DNA from: Shewanella abyssi
Lineage (GTDB): Bacteria > Pseudomonadota > Gammaproteobacteria > Enterobacterales > Shewanellaceae
NCBI RefSeq assembly: GCF_023284025.1
Contig: NZ_JAKIKR010000043.1
Span: forward strand, 1 to 43,248
Reading direction: 5' to 3'
Length of the DNA: 43,248 nucleotides
Position numbers and translations under genes: made by a program. The stretch's first letter is position 1; every line of letters starts with the position of its first letter. Shown here in pieces: positions 33,701 through 42,496 of this stretch. The notes under the pieces were generated by a model that saw nothing but the letters and a program-made list of their open reading frames with translations, made no database searches and was not told where the DNA came from.

Positions 33701-34659
33701 GCGCCTTCATCACGAATTTCACCACCGGAACCTGTGGCAGCGCCTGGGTAGGGGCTAATAGCCGTCGGGTGGTTATGGGTTTCGACCTTCATCAAGATAT
33801 GCATAGGCTCAGTGTGGTAAGCATATACACCCTCTTGGTTAGGGAAGAATCGACCCGCTGTCTCACCCGTCATCACCGCGGCATTATCTTTATAAGCCGA
33901 TAAGACATTATCGGGGGTGACAGCCATGGTGTTCTTAATCATCTTGAACAATGATTTAGGCTGTACTTTGCCATCAATTGTCCAATCAGCATTGAAAATT
34001 TTATGACGACAATGCTCAGAGTTTGCTTGGGCAAACATCATTAACTCAACATCGTGTGGGTTACGCCCTAGCAGCTTAAAGTTCTCAACAAGGTAATCGA
34101 TTTCATCTTCAGCTAATGCCAGCCCTAACGTAGTGTTAGCCAGTTCAAGTGCGCTGCGTCCTTGCCCAAGAATATCAACGCTGCTGAATTTTGCCGGTTC
34201 TGTACGAACAAACAGTATATCGGCGGCATTAAAGTCAGTTAAGATCACTTCGACCATGCGGTCATGTAACAGTGCAAATAACGTCTTTTCTTGTTCAGCT
34301 GTCAACTCGTCAGCGACAACGTAGTAAGCGATACCACGCTCTAATCGCAATACTTTGTCGAGTCCACAGTTGTGGGCGATATCCGTTGCTTTTGAAGACC
34401 AAGGAGAAATTGTACCGGGACGGGGGGTGACAAAATGGAGGCTACCTTCTGGCTGGTGTGCTTCAATAGCAGGGCCATAGGTTAAGATTTTTTCAAGCTG
34501 TTGAGTTTCATTTTCATCTAGTGATTCTTTCAAATCAGCTAAGTGGATAAACTCGGCATAGATTTGGCGCACAGGTAGTGCTGCCGATCCACAAGCTTCC
34601 ATCAGCTTCTGTACTCTAAACGCCGAAAGTGCAGGGGCTCCGCGAATGATCTCCATCAC
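30775..34659 (-). CDS. purL: Phosphoribosylformylglycinamidine synthase (FGAM synthase)
   Basis: The 1294-residue large-type PurL makes FGAM from FGAR, ATP and glutamine in step four of purine synthesis. The sequence follows E. coli PurL (1295 residues) from MMEIIRGAPALSAFRV to the end. It has the linker and N-terminal domain, the synthetase core with MKVETHNHPTAISPYPGAATG and GGPAMNIGLGGGAASSM, and a C-terminal class I glutaminase with nucleophile Cys in LGVCNGCQM (near 1135) plus SHGEGR and MPHPERVFR. The start is a GTG followed directly by ATG; either could be used, with AAGGTG upstream. It is divergent from mltF, the same order as in E. coli. No clear PurR box was found upstream. Confidence 0.98.
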   Translation of the reverse strand: MMEIIRGAPALSAFRVQKLMEACGSAALPVRQIYAEFIHLADLKESLDENETQQLEKILTYGPAIEAHQPEGSLHFVTPRPGTISPWSSKATDIAHNCGLDKVLRLERGIAYYVVADELTAEQEKTLFALLHDRMVEVILTDFNAADILFVRTEPAKFSSVDILGQGRSALELANTTLGLALAEDEIDYLVENFKLLGRNPHDVELMMFAQANSEHCRHKIFNADWTIDGKVQPKSLFKMIKNTMAVTPDNVLSAYKDNAAVMTGETAGRFFPNQEGVYAYHTEPMHILMKVETHNHPTAISPYPGAATGSGGEIRDEGATGRGSKPKAGLTGFSVSNLKIPGFVQPWEADYGKPDRIVTALDIMTEGPLGGAAFNNEFGRPALVGYFRTYEQEVNSHNGVEVRGYHKPIMLAGGLGNIREDHVQKGEITVGAKLVVLGGPAMNIGLGGGAASSMTSGQSSEDLDFASVQRENPEMERRCQEVIDRCWQMGDENPIQFIHDVGAGGLSNAFPELVNDGGRGGKFELRNVPSDEPGMSPLEIWCNESQERYVMSIAPENLPVFVAICERERAPFAVVGVATAEKELILTDEHFDDHPIELPLEVLLGKAPKMSRDVVSAKANSAALDQSVIEVKEAAHRLLRLPTIAEKTFLITIGDRTVTGLVNRDQMVGPWQVPVADCAVTASSYDAYVGEAMSIGERTPLALLDFGASARMAVAESILNIAGTDIGSFKRIKLSANWMSPAGHPGEDAGLYEAVKAIGEELCPELSLTIPVGKDSMSMKTAWEDNGVQKAVTSPMSLVITAFGVVQDIRNTVTPELRTDKGDSELLLLDLGLGQNRLGGSCLAQVYSELGDVAPDLDNSATLKGFFEVIQPLVADRSIIAYHDRSDGGLYTTLVEMAFAGHTGLNIDLSALTGTDVERLFNEELGAVIQVNREQSAAISAQFTAVGVPCHKVATLNDTDQIAIFDGQREILTESRTSLRTMWAETTYRMQSLRDNPECAKEEHALKQDNNDLGLTVDLSFDPSEDVAAPFILKGAAPKMAIIREQGVNSHIEMAAAFDRAGFESTDVHMSDILSGRISLETFQGLVACGGFSYGDVLGAGEGWAKSILFNERAQQQFSQFFERNDSFSLGVCNGCQMLSNLKDIIPGTELWPHFVRNRSERFEARFSLVEVQKSPSLFFQGMEGSRMPIAVSHGEGRAEFASPAALAAAEASGTIALRYVDGNGQIATQYPQNPNGSPNAITALSSTDGRVTIMMPHPERVFRTVANSWHPDSWGEDSPWMRMFRNVRKSIG

Positions 34660-34874
34660 GTCTTTTCACCTTATAAATTATAATTGCAGGGTCAGATCTG
34701 GCGCTATTATAGGGAAATGTTTACCACAAATCATTAGCAGTCGCTGTCGAAAACAGTGTTTCCTGTATAGGAAAAAGCGCTCTCTGTTTTTTGTCGATTT
34801 GCTGAGCAAATTTGCAGCAAAATCTCGATTTAGGGTCATAATAAAATAGCAGCCTAATTGAAAAGCGGCGTTTT

Positions 34875-34902
34875 TTTACCCTATAGCAGAATGTGGTATA
34901 AT
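34875..34902 (+). promoter_or_regulatory. Promoter of mltF
   Basis: TTTACC (34875-34880), a 16-base spacer and a consensus TATAAT (34897-34902) lie 41 bases before the mltF start. Confidence 0.6.
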
Positions 34903-34943
34903 CGACGACTATTTCTTTATATTTTAAGCGCTAACCAATAACA

Positions 34944-36368
34944 ATGATGAAAAGACTTTTGCTTGTTTTTACCTGCATAATCCTACTGGCAGCCTGCCAG
35001 AAGGTGGCAGTGGAGCAAGAAAAAGTCCACGTTATAGCCCCTAAAACAGAATTAGTGGTTGGCACTATGTTTGGCCCGCAGATCTACTTTAGCTCTGGTC
35101 AAGGTGACTCTGGTTACGATTTTGAGATGGCTGAGCGTTTTGCCACATACTTAAATCTAGAGCTGAAGATGCAGCCCTACGGCAATATCAGTGACCTTTA
35201 TAATGCACTAAGGCGTGGCGAAATTGATTTGATTGCAGCAGGCCTTGCTGATACACCAGCAAGAAGAGAGCAGTTTCGTGTTGGTCCACCTTTATACCGA
35301 GTCAACCAAGTCTTAGTTTATCGTCAGGGCACGCCGCAGCCTAAAGACATTAACGACTTACAGGGCGATATTACCGTTATTAGCGACTCTTCATTTGTCG
35401 ACACCTTAACTGAACTGCAAAAATCTAACCCTGATCTTGTTTGGAGTCAGGAAAAAGATAAGGATGCCGAAGAGTTGCTCACCATGATAGCCGCTGGCGA
35501 GCTACTCTATACCATTGCCGACTCGACCAGTTTAGATATTAACAGACGCTTTATGCCTGAGTTACGTCAAGGGCCTATCTTGAAAGAAAAACAACCCGTA
35601 GTGTGGTTACTGCCGCCCAATAATAGTGACCGTCTTATGAGCCAGCTATTAGCGTTTTGGCATATTGAAAAGCGCAGTGGCACCCTCGCCCATCTGAACG
35701 AAAAATATTTTGCTCACGTAAAGCGCTTTGATTACGTCGACACACGCGCCTTTATACGTGCCATCGATAATAAGCTGCCAAAATATCAAGCGGCCTTTGA
35801 AAAATACGCGGGGGGGATTGATTGGCGCAAGCTTGCCGCGACCGCCTACCAAGAATCACATTGGAACCCCAATGCACGCTCACCAACTGGTGTGCGTGGA
35901 TTAATGATGCTCACCCTGCCCACAGCAAAACAGGTGGGAATTAAAAATCGCCTTGACCCTTTTCAAAGCATCCAAGGCGGCGCTAAGTATCTCAACAGTA
36001 TGCTTGAGCGTCTGCCCGACTCTATACCAGAGAGTCAGCGGATGTGGTTTGCACTGGCGTCATATAACATTGGTTTGGGCCATGTGGAAGATGCTCGTAA
36101 ACTCGCCCAATCCATGGGGCTGAATCCGAGTGCTTGGCGCGATATAAAAGAGGTGTTACCGCTGCTACAAAAGCGTAAACATTACCAGAAAACCCGTTAT
36201 GGTTATGCTCGCGGCAATGAAGCAGTACACTATGTCGATAGTATCCGTCGTTATTACGATACGTTAGTGTGGATTGATAACCAGAATATTTTGCTTGAGC
36301 TAAAGGAAGATGTAACGCAAACTGCCGACAGCGGAAAAGCAATAATCGACAGTGTTCAACCACAGTAA
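34944..36368 (+). CDS. mltF: Membrane-bound lytic murein transglycosylase F
   Basis: A 474-residue outer-membrane lipoprotein (lipobox LAAC, Cys18). Residues of about 40-265 form an ABC-type solute-binding (SBP_bac_3) regulatory domain (GYDFEMAERFATYLNLEL, ALRRGEIDLIAAGLADTP). About 285-440 is a family 1 lytic transglycosylase domain with catalytic Glu304 in TAYQESHWNP, then GVRGLMMLTLPTAKQVG and ALASYNIGLGHVEDAR. It cleaves peptidoglycan between MurNAc and GlcNAc to leave 1,6-anhydro ends, and in other bacteria the N-terminal domain senses muropeptides. The purL/mltF/tadA neighbourhood matches E. coli. Two ATG codons in a row open the frame. Confidence 0.96.
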   Translation: MMKRLLLVFTCIILLAACQKVAVEQEKVHVIAPKTELVVGTMFGPQIYFSSGQGDSGYDFEMAERFATYLNLELKMQPYGNISDLYNALRRGEIDLIAAGLADTPARREQFRVGPPLYRVNQVLVYRQGTPQPKDINDLQGDITVISDSSFVDTLTELQKSNPDLVWSQEKDKDAEELLTMIAAGELLYTIADSTSLDINRRFMPELRQGPILKEKQPVVWLLPPNNSDRLMSQLLAFWHIEKRSGTLAHLNEKYFAHVKRFDYVDTRAFIRAIDNKLPKYQAAFEKYAGGIDWRKLAATAYQESHWNPNARSPTGVRGLMMLTLPTAKQVGIKNRLDPFQSIQGGAKYLNSMLERLPDSIPESQRMWFALASYNIGLGHVEDARKLAQSMGLNPSAWRDIKEVLPLLQKRKHYQKTRYGYARGNEAVHYVDSIRRYYDTLVWIDNQNILLELKEDVTQTADSGKAIIDSVQPQ

Positions 36369-36462
36369 TGGGTTATTAAGCACATTTTTCACGTCGATTC
36401 AGCTAAAGTTCATCGCACTGGGTTAAACTATTTGTCTTATCAAAAAATCAGGAGAGTTCAAC

Positions 36463-36582
36463 ATGAGAAAAAAAGCAATTAACAATATGGCCGCTCGTCG
36501 TCGTACACTATTAAAAACTCGTCACTTTAAAACCCTTAGCAGGCATAAACAGTTCTTTGCCGTTATCAGACCTTTGGATTAG
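36463..36582 (+). CDS. Small basic protein, 39 residues, unknown
   Basis: ATG with AGGAGAG upstream opens a 39-codon frame between mltF and tadA, MRKKAINNMAARRRTLLKTR and so on, ending VIRPLD. Fourteen of 39 residues are Arg, Lys or His and only one is acidic, so a nucleic-acid or ribosome-binding role would fit. It begins 94 bases after mltF and is convergent with tadA (ends 50 bases before the tadA stop). The strong ribosome-binding site argues for a real gene. No family recognised. Confidence 0.5.
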   Translation: MRKKAINNMAARRRTLLKTRHFKTLSRHKQFFAVIRPLD

Positions 36583-36632
36583 CTCAAGGCGCCTTACTTA
36601 GCAAGCCGAACCTTTACCAACACACGTCACTC

Positions 36633-37211
36633 TTATCGCTTAGCGCACTCTTCAGCAGCCAATTTAGCCAGTGCTTTTACCGCTTTTTTCTCTTTTCTTC
36701 GGCGTCTAAAGAACGCACTTAATTGCTCGCTACAAGCGGCCTCACATACGCCAGCCGTCACCTCAACTTTATGATTAAAAGCCTCGTGACGTACGATGTC
36801 AATCACGGTGCCTGCAGCGCCCGTTTTCTCGTCATTAGCACCGAAGACTAATCGGCTAATTCTTGAATGAACAATGGCGCCAGCGCACATGGCACACGGC
36901 TCTAACGTGACATACAAGGTGCTATCAAGTAGACGATAATTTTGTAACACTTTACCCGCCTGGCGAATACACTGCATTTCGGCATGGGCGCTTGGATCGT
37001 GTAAACCAATGCTGTAATTAAAACCGCCACTGATCACTGCACCGTCTTTGACCAGCACGGCGCCAACCGGCACCTCGCCTTTCTCTTCCGCTTTAGCGGC
37101 CATCTGCATCGCCATCATCATAAAACGGCTATCTTCATTAGCTTGCGCTATCTCTGCTGCAGATGAAAACTTATCGGCTTGTGTTGTATCTGTACTATCG
37201 CTATCTGACAA
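36633..37211 (-). CDS. tadA: tRNA-specific adenosine deaminase TadA
   Basis: A 192-residue zinc deaminase that turns the wobble adenosine of tRNA-Arg(ACG) into inosine. The catalytic His-Ala-Glu (76-78, AHAEMQ) and Cys106/Cys109 (EPCAMC) are all present, with FGANDEKTGAAGT and the C-terminal FFRRRRKEKKA helix as in E. coli TadA. There is an N-terminal extension of about 25 residues relative to E. coli. The start is TTG at 37209-37211 with GGAGAG just upstream; a shorter start at the Met31-33 cluster (FMMMAM) is possible. It is convergent with mltF, the usual gammaproteobacterial order. Confidence 0.95.
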   Translation of the reverse strand: MSDSDSTDTTQADKFSSAAEIAQANEDSRFMMMAMQMAAKAEEKGEVPVGAVLVKDGAVISGGFNYSIGLHDPSAHAEMQCIRQAGKVLQNYRLLDSTLYVTLEPCAMCAGAIVHSRISRLVFGANDEKTGAAGTVIDIVRHEAFNHKVEVTAGVCEAACSEQLSAFFRRRRKEKKAVKALAKLAAEECAKR

Positions 37212-37273
37212 TCTGCTCTCCAGCCTACATTAACCTTAATCAGGCGTATTCTATCAATTGTGGTACAAAATAA

Positions 37274-37295
37274 AAAAGGTGCCGTAGCACCTTTT
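37274..37295 (-). terminator. Terminator of guaA
   Basis: AAAAGGTGC/GCACCTTTT with loop CGTA, followed on the minus strand by TTATTTTG, 24 bases past the guaA stop. Confidence 0.9.
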
Positions 37296-37318
37296 ATCAA
37301 TCTATTAATCGCTAACTA

Positions 37319-38896
37319 TTATTCCCACTCAATTGTCGCAGGCGGCTTACCTGAGATATCGTAAACAACACGTGAGATGCCATCGACTTCATTGATGATC
37401 CGATTAGAAACACGGCCTAAGAAATCATAGGGTAAGTGCGCCCAATGTGCTGTCATAAAGTCGATAGTTTCTACCGCCCGTAAGGAAACAACCCAATCGT
37501 ATTTACGGCCATCACCCATGACGCCTACAGAACGTACCGGCAGGAACACTGTGAACGCTTGGCTCACTTTATTATAAAGATCAGCGTTATGTAGCTCTTC
37601 GATGAAAATCGCATCGGCTAAACGTAACAAGTCGCAATACTCTTTCTTCACTTCGCCAAGTACACGTACCCCAAGACCAGGCCCTGGGAACGGGTGACGA
37701 TAAAGCATGTCATATGGCAGACCTAACTCTAAACCAATTTTACGCACTTCATCTTTAAACAACTCGCGCAGTGGCTCAACTAAGCCCATCTCCATATCAT
37801 CTGGCAACCCGCCAACGTTATGGTGTGACTTAATCACATGGGCTTTACCGGTGGCGCTACCCGCAGATTCAATCACATCCGGGTAAATAGTGCCTTGAGC
37901 AAGCCATTTAGCATTAGCGCATTTCTTTGACTCTTCGTCGAAGATCTCAACAAAGACTCGGCCGATGATTTTGCGTTTTGCTTCTGGATCTGCTTCGCCA
38001 GCCATCTGCTCTAGGAAACGATGCTCTGCATTGACGTGAACAATCTTAAGGCCAAAGTGATCGCCAAACATATCCATCACTTGCTCTGCTTCGTTTAAAC
38101 GTAACAGACCGTTATCAACGAACACACAAGTCAACTTATCGCCAATCGCGCGATGCAGCAGCATTGCCACTACTGATGAATCAACACCACCTGATAAACC
38201 TAAGATAACTTCATCGTTACCGATCTGTTTTTTAAGCTTCTCAATCGCATCTTCAATAATTGATGACGATTTCCAATTCGCAAGGCAGCCGCAGATCTCT
38301 AAAGCGAAATGCTCCAGCATACGTTTACCCTGGCGAGTGTGGGTCACCTCAGGGTGGAATTGTACACCGTAGAATTTTTTATCTTCGTTGGCCATAGCCG
38401 CAAATGGACATGTCTCAGTCGTTGCGACGGTGACAAAACCCGCAGGGATTGCAGACACCTTATCGCCGTGGCTCATCCATACGTCAAGCAGTGGTTTGCC
38501 CGTTTCACCGATGGCATCTTCAATGCTTTTGAACAGTGCTGATTCAGTTTGCACTTCAACTTGGGCGTAACCAAACTCACCTTCGCCAACACCTTGAATC
38601 ACTTTACCGCCAAGCTGCTCAGACATGGTTTGCATGCCGTAACAAATTCCAAGTACTGGAACGCCAGCGTTAAATACATATTCAGGGGCACGTGGAGAGT
38701 CTTTGGCAGTCACACTTTCTGGACCACCGGCTAAGATAATGCCATTAGGTGCAAAACCACGAATTTGCTCTTCGGAAACATCCCAAGCCCAAAGTTCACA
38801 ATAAACACCGATTTCACGAATACGGCGGGCAATCAATTGGGTGTATTGCGATCCAAAGTCGAGGATGAGGATCTTATGCTCATGAATATTGCTCAT
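37319..38896 (-). CDS. guaA: GMP synthase (glutamine-hydrolysing)
   Basis: The 525-residue enzyme converts XMP to GMP with ATP and glutamine. I start at ATG 38894-38896 (MSNIHEHKILILDFGSQYTQ), which gives the E. coli length; 27 codons of upstream frame lack homology. It has a glutaminase domain with Cys85 in GICYGMQ and the FHPEVTHT His/Glu; an ATP pyrophosphatase domain with the P-loop LSGGVDSS near 235; and a dimerisation domain ending in the invariant PPATIEWE. It is downstream of guaB with a hairpin in the 121-bp gap. Confidence 0.98.
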   Translation of the reverse strand: MSNIHEHKILILDFGSQYTQLIARRIREIGVYCELWAWDVSEEQIRGFAPNGIILAGGPESVTAKDSPRAPEYVFNAGVPVLGICYGMQTMSEQLGGKVIQGVGEGEFGYAQVEVQTESALFKSIEDAIGETGKPLLDVWMSHGDKVSAIPAGFVTVATTETCPFAAMANEDKKFYGVQFHPEVTHTRQGKRMLEHFALEICGCLANWKSSSIIEDAIEKLKKQIGNDEVILGLSGGVDSSVVAMLLHRAIGDKLTCVFVDNGLLRLNEAEQVMDMFGDHFGLKIVHVNAEHRFLEQMAGEADPEAKRKIIGRVFVEIFDEESKKCANAKWLAQGTIYPDVIESAGSATGKAHVIKSHHNVGGLPDDMEMGLVEPLRELFKDEVRKIGLELGLPYDMLYRHPFPGPGLGVRVLGEVKKEYCDLLRLADAIFIEELHNADLYNKVSQAFTVFLPVRSVGVMGDGRKYDWVVSLRAVETIDFMTAHWAHLPYDFLGRVSNRIINEVDGISRVVYDISGKPPATIEWE

Positions 38897-38984
38897 GGGG
38901 TACCTTATCTTTATAGTTTTATTTAACAATTGTTGTAGGTAAAAACTTGCGCCGTGAGTAGGCCAGTCTTTTAACACATAAATA

Positions 38985-39009
38985 AAAGGCGACAGTGACT
39001 GTCGCCTTT
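38985..39009 (-). terminator. Intrinsic terminator or attenuator between guaB and guaA
   Basis: A perfect 11-bp stem AAAGGCGACAG/CTGTCGCCTTT with a 3-base loop, then TTATTT on the minus strand, only 8 bases after the guaB stop. It would reduce guaA expression from the guaB promoter or separate the two genes. Confidence 0.85.
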
Positions 39010-39017
39010 ATCAAAGC

Positions 39018-40490
39018 TTAAGAACCTGAACGGTAGTTCGGCGCTTCTTTGCTGATAGTCACATCGTGAACATGGGACTCGCCCATGCCTGCGGAGGTGA
39101 TTTTCACAAATTCAGCTTTTTCATTAAGATCTTTAATGGTGGCACAACCGGTTAGACCCATACATGAACGCAAACCGCCTATGTGCTGGTGAATGATCTC
39201 TTTTAGCTTACCTTTGTAAGCCACGCGACCTTCAATACCTTCTGGCACTAACTTGTCTGCTGCGTTATCGCTTTGGAAATAACGGTCAGATGAACCTTGT
39301 GTTTGCGTCATTGCGCCAAGAGAACCCATACCACGGTATGACTTATAAGCACGGCCGTTGTATAGTTCTGTCTCGCCAGGTGCTTCATCAGTGCCGGCAA
39401 ACATAGACCCCGCCATGATGCATGATGCACCAGCAGCCAAGGCTTTAGCCAAATCGCCAGAGAAACGAATACCGCCATCGGCGATAACTGGGATATTAAG
39501 ATGCTTAACTGCTTCAGCTGCATCGGAAACCGCGGTGATCTGCGGTACGCCAACACCGGTAACGATGCGAGTGGTACAGATAGAACCAGGGCCAATGCCA
39601 ACTTTAACCGCGTTAACACCGGCTTCAACGAGGGCTAATGCACCTTCAGCTGTGGCTACGTTACCGCCAACAATCTGTAGTTCTGGATATTTAGCACGGG
39701 TATCTCGGATACGCTGCAGAACGCCTTCAGAGTGACCATGAGATGAATCGATAAGCAATACATCGACACCGGCGATAACAAGCGCATCAACGCGCTCTTC
39801 ATTACCAGGTCCTGCGCCAACGGCAGCGCCAACACGTAGTCGACCTAACTCGTCTTTACAGGCATTAGGCTTACGCTCAGCTTTTTGGAAATCTTTAACG
39901 GTGATAAGACCTTTAAGCTTAAAGTTATCATCGACCACCAGTACTTTCTCAACACGGTGAGAATGCATTAGCGTTTGAACTTCATCAAGCTTAGTGCCTT
40001 CAGGCACTGTCACTAGACGATCTTTAGGGGTCATCACCTGATCAACAGTACGGCTCCAATCAGTGATAAAACGCACGTCACGGCCGGTAATGATACCGAC
40101 CAATTCGTGTGCTTCGTTCACAACAGGGTAACCCGCAAAACCGTTTTTAACAGTGAGTACTTTTAGATCGGCAAGGGTGGTGGTTGGCGTCACAGTGACT
40201 GGCTGCTGAACAATACCCGCTTCGTAAATTTTTACTTTGCGAACTTCTTCAGCTTGTTGTTCAATCGTCATATTCTTATGGATAAATCCTAAACCACCTT
40301 CTTGAGCAATCGCAATTGCTAAGCGTGCTTCTGTGACGGTATCCATCGCAGCTGACACTATAGGCGTGTTTAGTTCTATCTTATTTGTTAGACGTGTTTT
40401 GACAACGGCAGTATTTGGGAGGACGGTGGAGTGCGCTGGAACTAGCAACACATCATCAAACGTTAGCGCTTCTTTCTTTAATCTTAACAT
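39018..40490 (-). CDS. guaB: Inosine-5'-monophosphate dehydrogenase
   Basis: A 490-residue enzyme (start ATG 40488-40490, MLRLKKEALTFDDVLLVPAH, with GGGGAG upstream; the longer frame adds 5 residues). It oxidises IMP to XMP with NAD, the first committed step to GMP. A TIM barrel is interrupted by two CBS domains (about 95-205). The catalytic loop GIGPGSICTTRIV holds the active-site Cys, and the flap region SSDRYFQ and the C-terminal NYRSGS match E. coli GuaB. It is divergent from xseA, as in E. coli. Confidence 0.98.
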   Translation of the reverse strand: MLRLKKEALTFDDVLLVPAHSTVLPNTAVVKTRLTNKIELNTPIVSAAMDTVTEARLAIAIAQEGGLGFIHKNMTIEQQAEEVRKVKIYEAGIVQQPVTVTPTTTLADLKVLTVKNGFAGYPVVNEAHELVGIITGRDVRFITDWSRTVDQVMTPKDRLVTVPEGTKLDEVQTLMHSHRVEKVLVVDDNFKLKGLITVKDFQKAERKPNACKDELGRLRVGAAVGAGPGNEERVDALVIAGVDVLLIDSSHGHSEGVLQRIRDTRAKYPELQIVGGNVATAEGALALVEAGVNAVKVGIGPGSICTTRIVTGVGVPQITAVSDAAEAVKHLNIPVIADGGIRFSGDLAKALAAGASCIMAGSMFAGTDEAPGETELYNGRAYKSYRGMGSLGAMTQTQGSSDRYFQSDNAADKLVPEGIEGRVAYKGKLKEIIHQHIGGLRSCMGLTGCATIKDLNEKAEFVKITSAGMGESHVHDVTISKEAPNYRSGS

Positions 40491-40610
40491 GCAACATCTC
40501 CCCAAGAGAGTAGGATTTAGAGGTGAAATATTGCGGCGAGATTATACCTTGCATATTAGGGTTGGTAAATGGAAAATAGGCATTAATTCGCATTTGTGTG
40601 TAAATAAATC

Positions 40611-41948
40611 ATGAAAACCTCAAAAAACAATGTTTATACCGTCTCTCGGCTCAATGGTGAAGTCAGACAACTTCTTGAGGGACAGTTAGGCCGAATTTGG
40701 CTAAATGCTGAAATTTCAAACTTTGCCGCCCCGGGTTCTGGTCATTGGTATTTGACCCTTAAAGACAATTTTTCGCAAATACGTTGCGCCATGTTCAAAG
40801 GCCGCAACCAAGCGGTGACTTTTCGTCCCGTCAATGGCCAGCAGGTTTTGGTAAAAGGCAATATTAGTGTCTATGAACCAAGAGGCGATTACCAGTTACT
40901 GATTGAATCAATGCTGCCAGCGGGCGATGGTTTACTGGCGCAGCAGTATGAAGCGCTGAAAATGAAGCTCGCCGCTGAAGGCATGTTTGCTGCTGACACC
41001 AAGCGGCCATTACCGAAAAACATACAACGCATTGGTGTTGTGACCTCCCCTACTGGCGCGGCGATTCGCGACATATTGCACGTATTAGCAAGGCGCGATT
41101 CATCGGTAGAAGTGATCATCTATCCAACGCCAGTTCAAGGCGTTGACGCCGCCAAAAGCATCTGTAGCGCCATCAACATCGCCAACACCCGTGCTGAGGT
41201 CGATGTATTACTGGTCACCCGCGGCGGTGGTTCATTAGAGGACTTGTGGAGCTTTAACGACGAAGGCTTAGCCCATACGATCTATAACAGTGGTATTCCA
41301 GTAGTCTCCGCAGTGGGTCATGAAGTCGATACCACCATCAGTGATTATGTCGCCGACCTGCGCGCGCCGACCCCATCAGCGGGTGCTGAACTATTATCAA
41401 ATGATGCCGACAACAAGGCGCAAACGCTAACGGCTGTGCTCTCTCGATTACAACAAAGCTGGCAGCACTATCAGTTAAAGCAGCAAAATAGACTGCAAAC
41501 TTGCGAGCATAAGCTGCAAAAGCAAGATCCACAGCGACGCTTGCAAACCTATGAGCAAACCTTCGACGAGATGCAACTTAGGCTGCAAAAAGCACTGCAG
41601 TCAAAACTGCACGCTTTGACACTAAAGCAGCAGCAATTGAGTAATCGACTCGACAACCAATCGCCACAGCATCGATTGAACTTGGAAAGCCAGCGATTGA
41701 GTTATCTTGGTGACAAGCTAACCACACTAATGACCGATAAGTTAAACATGAGCGAGCAACGTATCAGCCATCGCGCTCAGCAGTTAGACACAGTGAGTCC
41801 ACTGGCGACATTGAGCCGAGGCTATAGTATTACCTTAAATGGCAAAGGTAAGGTGCTACAGACCGCTGACGATACGCTTGTGGGGGATACGTTGACGACA
41901 CGTCTTCGAGATGGCAGTGTGACTTCAACGGTTGTTGAGGTTAGTTAG
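40611..41948 (+). CDS. xseA: Exodeoxyribonuclease VII large subunit
   Basis: A 445-residue XseA. With XseB (not in the window) it degrades single-stranded DNA from both ends to short oligonucleotides. It has an N-terminal OB-fold (VSRLNGEVRQLLEGQLGRIW to about 105) and a catalytic domain with VVTSPTGAAIRDILHVLARR and VTRGGGSLEDLWSFNDE. A long coiled-coil region rich in Gln/Leu (about 270-400) and a C-terminal segment LSRGYSI follow. No strong ribosome-binding site precedes the ATG. The divergent guaB is conserved context; the promoter region between them is only 120 bases. Confidence 0.97.
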   Translation: MKTSKNNVYTVSRLNGEVRQLLEGQLGRIWLNAEISNFAAPGSGHWYLTLKDNFSQIRCAMFKGRNQAVTFRPVNGQQVLVKGNISVYEPRGDYQLLIESMLPAGDGLLAQQYEALKMKLAAEGMFAADTKRPLPKNIQRIGVVTSPTGAAIRDILHVLARRDSSVEVIIYPTPVQGVDAAKSICSAINIANTRAEVDVLLVTRGGGSLEDLWSFNDEGLAHTIYNSGIPVVSAVGHEVDTTISDYVADLRAPTPSAGAELLSNDADNKAQTLTAVLSRLQQSWQHYQLKQQNRLQTCEHKLQKQDPQRRLQTYEQTFDEMQLRLQKALQSKLHALTLKQQQLSNRLDNQSPQHRLNLESQRLSYLGDKLTTLMTDKLNMSEQRISHRAQQLDTVSPLATLSRGYSITLNGKGKVLQTADDTLVGDTLTTRLRDGSVTSTVVEVS

Positions 41949-41999
41949 CTTTAATTCAGCCTGTTAGGGTTGAATACAATTTCCATTTTAGAACAGTGT

Positions 42000-42045
42000 T
42001 CAAACTTCGTTTGAGATGGCATACAGCTAATCAAACTTCGTTTGA
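42000..42045. repeat. Two copies of palindrome TCAAACTTCGTTTGA
   Basis: The 15-base palindrome occurs at 42000-42014 and 42031-42045, each able to form a 6-bp hairpin with a TTC loop. They lie just past xseA and may help end its transcript, although no T tract follows. Confidence 0.7.
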
Positions 42046-42113
42046 TAAAGGTCGTGGGATTCCATCCCACACCCGGCCAAAAAGGGGAAAGCGCTTGTCC
42101 CCCTTTTGGATAT

Positions 42114-42360
42114 CCCTCAGCGCCCCGGCAAAATTTCCAACGGGGAAGATGGGTGTTACTTGTCAGCTATAGATTAACTATCTAACTTCTTAGTCTTAAA
42201 CTGAAAACTCAAATGCCGAGAGTTTGCGCTTTTCGAAATCAGTGTGGATGCGGCTGAGGCCTTCGAAAACAGGACGTTTTCGTTGAGCCCACAAGGACGT
42301 GCTCGCGGCGCGCCTCAGTTGCGTCTGCACATACGCCTGCCGCAGGCAATTGGAACCACT
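42114..42360. repeat. Dispersed intergenic repeat, copy A
   Basis: Shares with 42669-42928 the ordered blocks CCCTCAGCGCCCCGGC, TTTCCAACGGGGAAGATGGG, GATGCGGCTGAGGCC, a CGAAAAC/GTTTTCG hairpin, GCGTCTGCACATACGCCTGC and CGCAGGCAATTGGAACCA, separated by diverged spacers. Conservation of hairpins rather than frames points to a mobile or REP-like non-coding element. Confidence 0.85.
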
Positions 42361-42470
42361 TAGGGGTGAAGCTAAATCACATCTGACCCATAGGGATATG
42401 GGAAATGTCGTTATGATGTCGGGAACATCATCGACCATGTGATCACGACATTCGGACATCCTGTCCAGCA

Positions 42471-42496
42471 CCTGCCGCAGGCAATTGGAACCACTT
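42471..42496. repeat. Third, partial copy of the repeat end
   Basis: CCTGCCGCAGGCAATTGG followed by AACCACTT repeats the right end of copies A and B (42336 and 42906) without the rest of the element, suggesting a truncated copy. Confidence 0.8.

Noticed and set aside
34745..34775. PurR-like palindrome GAAAACAGTGTTTC before purL
   Set aside because: Half-site spacing and flanks do not fit the 16-bp PurR operator.
42052..42075. Possible tRNA-like hairpin GTGGGATTCCATCCCAC
   Set aside because: No other cloverleaf arms can be drawn.
42196..42471. 91-codon minus-strand frame
   Set aside because: It lies in repeat copy A; the matching frame is not kept in copy B, so it is not protein-coding.
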